Shown here in pieces: positions 45,297-55,384 of a stretch of DNA of 64,000 nt. The DNA comes from Ostrinia nubilalis. Taxonomy: Eukaryota > Arthropoda > Insecta > Lepidoptera > Crambidae. The notes beneath the pieces are model-generated. The model worked only from the letters and a program-made list of their open reading frames with translations, had not been told where the DNA came from and did not search any database. The stretch covers positions 4,340,001-4,404,000 of the forward strand of contig NC_087107.1 in NCBI RefSeq assembly GCF_963855985.1. The letters are read 5' to 3'. Position 1 is the first letter of the stretch. Every line of letters begins with the position of its first letter. The translations under genes and the position numbers were made by a program.

Positions 45297-46582
45297 TGTT
45301 TTGAAATTCGTAGTATTACGTATTACAATAGCTAATGCCTATAGGGGCATATTAAGCCTGACACCCACGCGATTAGTAGTAGTGCCTGCCTTCAAATTAC
45401 CTCGTTGTTACGAGCTGTAGTAATAGCGATACATCATAGAACCCTGTAACGAGGTGTGGGCTCTTCCCTGTAATACACATTATCCTCGCTGTAATGACGG
45501 ATAGAGAACGTAATAGTTAAGTAATGTTATCATATATTCGTAAATCTTGGCGCAAAGAGTTTGTAAAGTAACATATTAATCCCACTAAAACCGAATAATA
45601 ATATCAGGTATGCAATAGCATCCAATATTTGGTAAAAACTACAAATATGCTGGTAGATGTTGCTCTACCTATTTGCATTTCGACCAAAACTACTGTGAGA
45701 GAACCAAACTGCAGCGTTAATTTTCTATCTAATGAAACATATTTGTGACTAGAAATCAATTCTTCCCAAATAGAAACAACGCCTTTTCTCTTCTCTCCCC
45801 ATGCGGCCTTAAGCCTTCATATTGACGTATTGGAACCCTTCAGAAGGAAGAAACTAATTACTTTACTCAAGTCACTGTAACAACATTATGCCCGTATCTG
45901 TAGCCTTTGTACCAAAAAAGATAGTTATTATGACACAATAGTAAGTAGAGAGCGTCAAATTCCTCAAAACTTTCAGCACTATTATACTAGAAATAAAATA
46001 ACTACATACTTAACAAGTATCAAGATTATACGCAACACGCACAGTACGCAGGGTCGCGAGGTCGTTAGGACAAAAATAAATACATCCACATAGTGGGCAG
46101 TTCAAGGAATGTGAAAATAAACAACGATATGTGCTCTTCAAACACCTGACAGTCCCATTACCGCGAACTATCATCGCACAGTGGGGCTGGGAATGTTGAC
46201 TTGGTAAAATACGACCAGATACAAATTTATTTTAGCGCGTAAATATGTTGCTATACATTTTATCTTTTTGTGTTTCTTAAACATGTTAAGATTATTATTA
46301 TAATTTTTTAAAGTAAACTTTGTGGATGAATATTTTTCAACACAAGTCAATTTTAATGTAGTAGTCAGTGTAGTTTACATTTTTAAATAAGTACATACAT
46401 ATTTTAATTTATTTTAATTAATGTAGCAAGAAATTGTAAACGTAGAGATTCCCAATCAATCAAATAATTTGAAATACAGACGATAGCATATTTTTGTTCA
46501 AAATCGCTCGTAACAACTACATAAGATACCGCAGTGCTTTATAGTATTAAAAGTTAATTTTCAATTCCAGCCTCCACACGAG
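45297..46582. other. non-coding stretch
   Basis: Nothing recognisable. Confidence 0.45.
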
Positions 46583-46906
46583 TCGCACCACTGTGCGCTG
46601 GCCAGTATCACCTGTCGGCTGCTTGACACGCAATTAAATAATGCTCCGAGTGTTCACACTAAATTCCTAAGAAATAAATCAATCAAAAAATTAAAAGTAC
46701 ACCTAAATCTCTTTAATCAATAAATTAGGCTGCCTGAAAAAAATAGTCAAGATAAAAATCTAAGATCTAAAAATGTTTATCATTTTGTCCAGCCTTAACA
46801 TACGTTCGCACCACTGTGCGCCGGCCAGTATCACCTCTCGGCTGCGCAGGCGCGCTAACTGCTTGACACGCAATTAAATAATGCTCCGAGTGTTCACACT
46901 AAATTC
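46583..46906. repeat. local duplication of about 100 bp
   Basis: 46583-46666 (84 bp) and 46806-46906 (101 bp) match from TCGCACCACTGTGCG to CACACTAAATTC. The only large difference is 17 nt (CGCAGGCGCGCTAACTG) missing from the first copy and bounded by CTG, as expected for slippage deletion. Confidence 0.9.
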
Positions 46907-47547
46907 AATATCTCGCAGCGAACCGCGAGGGCCTTATGATCCTGCGGGCCCTACTATGTTTGATCAGATGGTAATATAAAAGCTGTATCTTTTAATACCT
47001 TCCTTCAGTTATTGTGCAATATTTAATTAATATACTCCATTTGAAATAAAAAAAGTTGACTGGATAGTTTCAGTGAAACAGGAAATATTTGAAGGCCAAT
47101 TCCCTTCCTCAACGTCGATCAAAAATTTTAGAAAGCAGTCAAATCATAAAGTGCCACCAGTGCCACTAAACGTAAAATAATAACAACAAACTAAATGAAA
47201 TACACTTTATATCAATATTGGATGTGATTCCGTTCTTCGAAGTGCTTTATGGTGGTCAAACTAAGGGGACTCACAAAAATCTGAATTCAGTTTGCAAATT
47301 ACATGATAGAAGAAGAAAATTCATGGTGTGTATTTATTCTATGTGTGTACCAAATCTTTTTTGCACCTTAAGTACCTACTTTGAAAAAAAGATTTGCATG
47401 GAATTTATAAATGCATTTAAATTATGATAAAAAAATGCTACACTTGAATAGCCGTTTATTTTCACACTTACCTGATCAATATTTTTAGCACTTAACCATT
47501 CCACTGCCACAACAAAATTAAAGTACGACAAAATTCCACAAACTCAC
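46907..47547. other. non-coding stretch
   Basis: Nothing recognisable. Confidence 0.4.
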
Positions 47548-47760
47548 CTCCGAGAACCATCGGTACGCGCCGCGCAATCGTAGAACAGTTGTAACTGAAC
47601 ACCCTTTGTTTTCTTAGACAGTTCCCACAGCGAAACTAATTGTCTGTCCGAACAACGAAATATCGTTTTCGCACACCATTTTTGCATTACTTTATAACCA
47701 GCTGAAATTTCTTTTGAAACCCGACCTGTTGTCGATGAATTTTCTTTCAACGTTCACATC
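47548..47760 (-). CDS. candidate exon of an unknown gene
   Basis: A minus-strand frame with balanced composition (about 68 codons; internal ATG begins MQKWCAKTIFRC) ends at TCTCGGAG followed by the strong donor GTGAGTTT at 47547. A possible acceptor AAATTTCAG lies at about 47704. It could be a first coding exon, a 5' UTR exon or an internal exon of a gene continuing to the left. I do not recognise the peptide and cannot trace a next exon. It lies next to the transposon at 47783-49493. Confidence 0.3.
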
Positions 47761-47782
47761 GCGTTCGACACGATAAAGATGT

Positions 47783-49493
47783 TAACGTAAGTGCGCCTAT
47801 TAACGACCCCCCAAAATTTGTAGTCTATTACCGCCCTATTTTTCTTTCTTTCATGAAAGACATAATAACAGGTTCCAGAAAACACGTTACCTAAAAAATA
47901 TCTAGATATGTTTATTGACTATCAAAACGATTAAAGTTTGTGTTCGTAAATAACCAGTAAATGGAGTTATTTGACATTAAATGGGACGCGCCCGCAACGG
48001 GCGCACTTTTCATACTGACGCGCTCCCAGCTACTTAAGGTGCACCTTGTTATTAATTAGCGATTTTAACACATTTAAAATGAGTATACCAACACGTTTTT
48101 GCATAACAATATTAATTCGTACTTTAGTTTCCTTAATAAAACTTCAATATAGCCCTCTCGCTGTATTTTTGTCGCTTAAATACAATTTTAAATAAGGGCG
48201 GTAATAGAAACACTTTTAATAATTTGGTTCCTAATAACGACCCATGGCGTTGTTAGAATTTTGATAACGTTTTTTATTTTAGTATTTATATCTTTAATTA
48301 CGCATTTAACCTCCATTTTGTTATCTTTATCGATTCATAAGAATATTTCACATAATTAAATCAATTAACGCCATATGTTAACTGTCATAGGTTTGGCATA
48401 AAACTGCAATGAACATTAAAGAATATCTCTAATAATGTATGACAATAGATTTTATAAAAACCTGTTAAATTCTAATTAGTACCTATTTGATATAAAATAA
48501 AACCTAATAAAAATGACACTTCACTGATCACATCTTCATTAAAGTAGATATTTTAGCTGGTTACTGTTTTTTTTTTACGGTCGCTAATAGAATAAAGTAA
48601 TATTCATACTTAATTCTATTACCGCCTCATAACTATAACGCCACCTGCGAAGACTTATAAGCCTTTATTTTGTATATAACTAACATTTATGACATGACAC
48701 CAAACCAATCATGCGTTATCACAACTACTATGTAACTTTTTAAGATCTTTTGAATAATAAAAAAATAATTTAAAATAATTATACAGACAGTGTCCAATTG
48801 TCCATAGTTTAAATTAAAATACACAACTACACACAATTAAAATCAATCAAAAACTAATTAAAATTTATAGTCAAATTAAAAATAGAAATAAAATATTAAA
48901 TGAAAATTAAATTTTATTAAAACTCAAATACAGTTTAAATAATGACCCCCACTACTCACTAGAACACCGGGTACCGCGTAATCAAGTATAATAGAGGAAT
49001 TTTATTATTTTACTATTTCTGCTTGATTATTTATTTATTTTCGAGAAGCGTGCCTTTTCTCTTTTAATAATTAAAAAAAAATAACTTGAAAAAAACAAAA
49101 CAAATTTAACTAAAACTAAAAGCAAAACAAATTTAACTTGAAAAAATCAAGTGGTTCCCGAGCCTCTGAGTGGGAATCGAACCCGTGCCTCTTGGAATAT
49201 ACCCAATTGAAGAGAAATATTCTTAGCGGTCGGTAATAGAAACAGAAAAAACGTTAATAGAAACACACCTCGTCTATAGGTCGGTAATAGAAACAACTGC
49301 TTTTTCAGATTAAATTGCTATTTATTAATTATTGTGTGATTGTATACTCATTGTTACTACTTGAATTCAAAGATTACTTCATCATTGTTATAAATAAATT
49401 AAAGTGTCTTTTCTATCATCACGTCTTATATCTAATTTTCTAACGTTTATCCGAAGACAGCTTAAACTGGCGGTAATAGGCGCATTTACGTTA
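47783..49493. mobile_element. 1.7-kb non-autonomous DNA transposon
   Basis: 23-nt terminal inverted repeats starting TAACGTAAGTGCGCC (47783-47805 and 49471-49493, two mismatches). TA outside ACGTAA would fit a TA duplication. GGCGGTAATAGAAACA-like motifs recur at 48198, 49231, 49250 and 49282 and inverted at 47823 and 48614, resembling internal copies of the terminus. The interior is extremely AT-rich with no transposase. A tRNA-like B-box (GGGTTCGATTCCCAC) lies on the minus strand near 49160-49180. Confidence 0.7.
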
Positions 49494-50690
49494 GTGTAAT
49501 TTAACGAGAGTGCTTCGATGCGTTTCGATTTTATTGTTTACATTTTCGATTTGTTTATTGTCAAGTAAAACTGGCCTAAGTCGAAATAAACTCGAAGGCT
49601 TGTCACTTTTTGTTAAAATGGTGGTTTAATTGTATGAGGGTAATAAGTAGTAATGTTTTAATTTAGTTTTATGTTATCTGGCGACAGCACTTTAGAAAAA
49701 CTACTCGGTTGACTGTTTTATATGAGGAGTTGTTTTTTTTTTTTTTTCAAACAATAAAGTTACTTAAAGGTTACTTAAGGTCGCCAATTTTTTAAAATAT
49801 TTCATTAAAAATACTTTTTTTTTTCATGGTAAAGAGCCCATCATCCTCTTATTTTTTTAATTGGAATTCGTTACAATTGTATTTGCAAATGTATATGGTA
49901 TGTATCATTCAAATAGCGTCGCTGCTACACCTCATAAAGATCCATCTTACCAGACCCGCTACGGATTCGAACCTCACACTAACGGTTTAACACTACCAAC
50001 ATTACTTAAACTCCTGCGACGCGGACGCATAACTCAAGTCATACAGCCATTACTGTAACTCAAAATGGCGGGAATGATCAAAGAGAAAGCTCGCGAGCTC
50101 TCACATCATTCTCTATGCTCTAGTCTGTTAGCTTGCGAAACTTACCATAGACAAAACTGACACATTCCAAACTCAACCTTATTTTATTGAAACCAAAGTA
50201 GCATTCCAAGTGAATTAGTTATTAATTTCGATCGTTTTTACTATGACAGGATTAAATTTATCAATTTCCGAAGATTGTTCGTTGTTCTAGCTAGACTATT
50301 AACACGTTAGCTTCGACGCTCCGCTCGAGTATTGCTAAATGCTAAATTATGGCGGTTTCACGTGATGTACCAACGCATGGTTCACTGTGCATGTTTGGCT
50401 GGAATCTAGATTGTTTATGGCAAGATGATAGCCTGCCATCTGCCTTGCTAGATAGATCAATTGCAGTTGTTCAATATAGACAGAAAATTTGTAACGTTAT
50501 GACAGGGCTATTGGATGAAAACTTAATGGATATATTTACCCTGTCTGATTTTGTACTACATAAACATTGATTGATTGTTTTCCTGTAACATTCTGACTAC
50601 TAAATGATTGAAATAGATAACAAAATACCTACAAGTACTTATATGTATAAGTAAAAGTCTTCGGCAATCTTGTATTATCTAAATATTACT
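49494..50690. other. non-coding stretch
   Basis: A T-run of about 16 at 49731. A B-box-like minus-strand GAGGTTCGAATCCGTAG at about 49957-49973 suggests another tRNA-derived repeat. A 73-codon frame at 50349-50570 starts with ATG but resembles nothing known. Confidence 0.4.
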
Positions 50691-50771
50691 GAAGTGCATT
50701 GTGGAAAACCTTGGAGGAGGCCTTTGTCCAGCAGTGGACGTCATTTGGCTGAAACGAACGAACGAACTGAA
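50691..50771 (+). mobile_element. RTE-like LINE tail fragment
   Basis: ATTGTGGAAAACCTTGGAGG, CAGCAGTGGACGTCATTTGG and GAACGAACGAACTG; nearly identical to the end of the 8.1-kb copy and the GAAC subfamily. Confidence 0.7.
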
Positions 50772-51607
50772 ATGGAGTTTGAAGATGTCGTTCTGCGAGA
50801 TATCGAAAGACTTTTACTTCCTGTCCGGAATTGGGTCAGTATAAAACTAAAGTAGTTGTCCAAATTATAACAACTTAAAAGGATTGTTTCAATGCAGGAC
50901 CTCTATGCTCGATGGACCGACGACCCCAAGAAGGTAGCAGACCGTGGCTAGTTTATTAATCGGAAAAAAATAAAACACGATTATTATTTGTAAATACAAT
51001 CACATTTTATTAGACCAATAACACGGCTTATTTATTTTATAATGAACCTCAGAAACAATTCCTTTACTACATAATATGTTATTTTCGTTGATTTTGTGAC
51101 AGTTCAGCATGTTTAATTAAAACGTGTAAATAAATTGCACATCTCTTTGGGGCTTTATTCAATGAAGAAGTTTAATGTCAAATACTGAAACTGAAAAAAT
51201 AATTCATAAAATATTCACTAATTTCATAAGAGCAGATACTTACAATAAAGTCTAAAATGCCTTATGTTCAAACACTTTAGATAAATAGTAGGTAGTACAA
51301 TGGAAACGTGAAATGTAAATACAATTATTTAATTTTATATAGGTCCGAGCAAGAAATTGAAATTCTAACTACATTTTGTACAAATACAGTAAAGCTAAAG
51401 TGGGTTATGTCATGGCTGGGACGGCCATATCACTCGGCAGTACCATAAAATGTGGTACCTAGATATTAAAATTAAAGTCATGACAACTGAATAGAATACT
51501 ACAGCAAATTATTAAGATTTTTTGTAATTAATTCATTTAAAAGACCCACTTGAGTCTGTATTATTCAAATGACAAGTTTTGTGGTTGTCTAAGCTCTGTC
51601 AAACAGT
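50772..51607. other. non-coding stretch
   Basis: A small RTE-like piece (GATGGACCGACGACC...GGTAGCAG) at 50912-50942. Nothing else. Confidence 0.4.
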
Positions 51608-51725
51608 GGTTAAAACCGTGGCGTGGCATCATAACAGCTGTAAGCTTTGATAATCGTGGCGTGTCATGACGCTTTTGACATCGTATGAAAACGTAACTGT
51701 GATTATGCCACGCCACAGTTAATCC
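51608..51725. mobile_element. 118-bp MITE
   Basis: Inverted arms 51608-51636 and 51697-51725 share GTGGCGTGGCAT / ATGCCACGCCAC and flanking TTAA words. Confidence 0.7.
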
Positions 51726-52111
51726 ATTATTTATTAGACTACTAAGTTGTTATATCATAAATGGGTCTTATTATTTTTAAAGCATTTTTATAATAGTTAA
51801 ATTATAATACTAAATTATAAAATATTCTAATTGTCACCCCAATATCACACAAGAATTTCTTAAGTTTAAAAGAACTAATATTGTCAATGGCACCACATAT
51901 TTTATTACCTGTACTTGTATTATAATTAATTATAATAAGTTCAAATTTTCTACTGCCTTAATTTCAAGTTACTAAGTTGTGCTATTTTAAAAATAAATTA
52001 CATGTTGTGTTCTTCCTATATCAGATTTTTAATCTATCCTCTATCTATACAAATTATAATAATATCGGATTTAACCTGTACGTATTTTGAAAGTTTTTTG
52101 TTCTTGCAGAT
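51726..52111. other. non-coding stretch
   Basis: Very AT-rich with nothing recognisable. Confidence 0.45.
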
Positions 52112-53167
52112 TATACAGTGTGTCCGGGCTTGTAGTGATCAAACTTTAATGGCGTAATCTATGGACAATTTTATCGATGAAAATACTTCAAATTTGGGGC
52201 TTGACCCATTTGTCGCAAAATTACGAGAATTTAAGTTTTTAATTTTTAGTTTTCACCTCTTCCTTCAAAAACAAGTGAAAACGTGGGTAACTTAACATTA
52301 ATAAGCGAATATTTGATATCATGCGATAGTCAATAAAATTATCTATTAGTAGAAGTAGAAAACGGACACAAGTTTTATACATTTTATGGAAGTAAGAATG
52401 GATTGAATTAGAAAAAGACATGATTTTTTTCACTTTTTTTCCAGTTATTTTCCAACACAAGAAAAACCAGGTCGTTAAAGTATGTTTTATTTGCATTGTA
52501 TTATTAGTATTTGAGCTATTCTACAAAACGAATGTAAATTTATTAGTCTACGTCTATTAGTTTTGACGTAATTGTTGAACAAAGATAACCCTTCCCAGCC
52601 GGTTCCATAGCGCGTCGGAATAGGTTGTGTGATTCTTTCAGGCAGTGCATTTTCGCATGTTAGCAGCACTATGGAACCGGCTGGGAAGGGGTATCTTTGT
52701 TCAACAATTACGTCGAAAGTAATAGACGTAGACTAATAAATTTACATTCGTTTTGTAGAATAGCTCAAATACTAATAATACAATGCAAATAAAACATACT
52801 TTAACGACCTGGTTTTTCTTGTGTTGGAAAATAACTGAAAAAGAAGTGAAAAAAATCATGTCTTTTTCTAATTCAATCCATTCTTACTTCCATAAAATGT
52901 ATAAAACTTGTGTCCGTTTTCTACTTCTACTAATAGATAATTTTATTGACTATCGCATGATATCAAATATTCGCTTATTAATGTTAAGTTACCCACGTTT
53001 TCACTTGTTTTTGAAGGAAGAGGTGAAAACTAAAAATTAAAAACTTAAATCCTCGTAATTTTGCGACAAATGGGTCAAGCCCCAAATTTGAAGTATTTTC
53101 ATCGATAAAATTGTCCATAGATTACGCCATTAAAGTTTGATCACTACAAGCCCGGACACACTGTATA
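52112..53167. mobile_element. 1.06-kb near-perfect palindrome (fold-back element)
   Basis: Left arm 52112-52610 and right arm 52669-53167 are each 499 bp and inverted complements with about six mismatches by eye, around a 58-bp loop. Ends read TATACAGTGTGTCCGGGC, flanked by TA-type sequence, as for a TA-inserting DNA transposon. Each arm contains the same 85-codon open frame, read inward from outer loop side (52239-52496 minus, 52783-53040 plus); the product is unrecognisable and probably incidental. A transcript crossing it would fold into about 500 bp of dsRNA. Confidence 0.92.
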
Positions 53168-53648
53168 TATTTTATTATATTTTTGCCTGTATTTATTGTG
53201 TTACCTTGGAACTGAACGTATAACTCATTTATAATTATAGCAATAATTATAATGATAATGAATGCCATTAAGGTATAATATAAATAATACATAATATAAT
53301 AACTATGTATAGTAGGTATAACCTAATATTATTATGAAGATTCTGTATGAATAAATATTTATATTGTAATTGGTAAATAGGTTTTATAGTTAATAAATAT
53401 TTTACTACTTATAAGTATTGAATTTTGGCAAATAAATTAATTGACGTGCAAAAGTTTCTAAGTGTATATTTTAAACTATCACAATAAATCGTAGAATATT
53501 ATAATAATGCATTCACATCTATAATAAAGAGTTATATTATTTTTCATGGGACCCATTTGGCTGAAAATAGATTTATAGACGACGTTTGACCATAATACGA
53601 TGTCAGACCATGGTTAGATACTAAGTAGAGAATAGCAACGTCATGCGC
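53168..53648. other. non-coding stretch
   Basis: Very AT-rich with nothing recognisable. Confidence 0.45.
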
Positions 53649-53817
53649 TAGTGTTGCCAAAAATTTACATCGAAATCAGCTACTCTGTCTATAGAGCTCA
53701 ATACTATATTCATAAATACAATATTAATTGGCATCTATCAATGGTATTGTCTTATTGTAAGCTATAGTATCAGTACTATTGCTACGATTGATATTCGAAT
53801 TTAAATTGGCAACACTA
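53649..53817. mobile_element. 169-bp MITE, TAGTGTTGCCAA ends
   Basis: TAGTGTTGCCAA at 53649 and TTGGCAACACTA ending at 53817 are exact complements. The interior is AT-rich. Confidence 0.7.
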
Positions 53818-55214
53818 TCACATCTTCACTACTTAACCTTATCACTTCAATTCCAGTAAATAGGTAAGGCAATCCATTTTATAATATTTATAGATTTTAT
53901 AGTTACGTGTTTCTACATTGAAGACTCTGTCATTGGTATTTAATACTCGTGACTACAGTTGAAGTATAGTAAAGTCTAATCAATACAAGGCACGCAAAAG
54001 AATTTATTCACAGCTCAAGATGTCATAGTCCGACTATAATTTTCATGAAGAATAATGGGTATTACCCGAATATTGTACAACATTCATAAGTATTGAATTC
54101 ATATTTTACATTTTTCATTACACTTAGGTTATTATTTTTCATAATTTTCATAGATTTTGCTTTACCTACAACATATTATACATAAATAAATAAGTAATTA
54201 ACTTTTATACTTTACATGTCTAGTATAATATTTTTTCTTGTAAATGTAAAACTAATGTAGCCATCGTTGTATAGTAAGTACTTTCTTACATATAAACATA
54301 AATAATTACCTATGTAATCTAGTAAAATAACCCGTTATCAATTCATTGAGAGTTACACAACACAACATTATTTACTTATAACTAAATTTTTTTTTTAAGT
54401 ATTTCGTCCAAAAGACGCCGGGCTGTGTTACGTGTATTTTTCTGAAAAATAATAAGGTTTGTTTGATTAAAAAACATTTTATTATTAAAAATAATTTTCA
54501 TGGCGAGTTAATGTGAATTAAATCGGTGGTACTATGTACTAGATATTATTATGTATGTAAGTGTATAAGACTGAACGTGTAAAATGTAGAGTTGCGTAAT
54601 TATTTAGATTCTAATAAATAGCAGGTTCATTGATATTATTATTATTTTACATTATAATCTTAAGGATACGAAACTCAGTAATGCAAAGACGTGCGAATAG
54701 TGTAAATAGTCTCATGGGGAAATGTGAATGGTACTTAGTAGAGTTTTATGTATTTTAAGGTGGTACTATAAGCTAAACACTCATGCTGCATGCAGAGTTC
54801 TATTCCAAGATGCCATATCGGTCAAGAAGCACACATGCCACTTTTAATATCGCGATGGGCCATTTAGCCGATTTTTAGAATTCTGCGACCAGACATTCCA
54901 CACCGCACATTTAAAAACGCCAAACGCGGTGATTGAGTCGCTTTTCAGAAGCTCGACGCAACAACAGCAGTCGCTAAAACGCACGATTTCGATACCGCGT
55001 CTGAACGCACAAAGTCGCGAAATTGCGATGCTGCATCGATACAGTCGATGCGATGTTAGCATGTCTACTGTGGCATTAAGGTCATACCACACTTATCAAT
55101 CCGGAAAAGGATCAACACCGTATAGTATAGTAGCCTATCGCCGCGAGGTGAGGCGTTTAAGTTACAGTGCGGATAAGTGTGCGTTGCAATACTGACCGCC
55201 TCGAGTTGACACGG
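53818..55214. other. region downstream of the last recognised synaptobrevin exon
   Basis: Mostly AT-rich. 54840-55200 is GC-richer and could hold a further exon or 3' UTR of the synaptobrevin gene, but no acceptor plus plausible C-terminus could be confirmed. 55089-55114 and 55218-55244 are inverted repeats (CACACTTATCAA(T/C)CCGGAAA). Confidence 0.4.
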
Positions 55215-55267
55215 TTACGATCCGTTTCCGGGTTGATAAGTGTGCTTCTTCCTAAAGCTGTACTTAC

Positions 55268-55384
55268 AATGTGGGTTGGTGGGCACCACTGCGTTGTCTG
55301 CCGTTGGAGCCGGTGCCGGGGCCACTGCAGCATCGCTTCCACCACCAGTGATGCTGGTCACGCTGGGCGTGCCACGGTATCGAA
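55268..55384 (-). CDS. nSyb: synaptobrevin exon: lumenal C-terminal tail
   Basis: 117 bp, acceptor TGTTGTTAG, donor ACATT|GTAAGT. In frame with the anchor exon it encodes [16 protein letters not shown] and then an Ala/Pro-rich tract ([19 protein letters not shown]). The frame match and composition support it, but this tail is not a conserved part of the family. Confidence 0.8.

Noticed and set aside
49160..49180. Possible tRNA gene on the minus strand
   Set aside because: Only a B-box is convincing; no acceptor stem pairing or anticodon arm could be found, so noted within the transposon entry only.
50349..50570. 73-codon plus frame with ATG
   Set aside because: No homology recognised and no flanking splice or promoter signals.
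52239..53040. 85-codon frames in both arms of the palindrome as a gene pair
   Set aside because: They are mirror copies of the same repeat arm; no evidence of coding selection.
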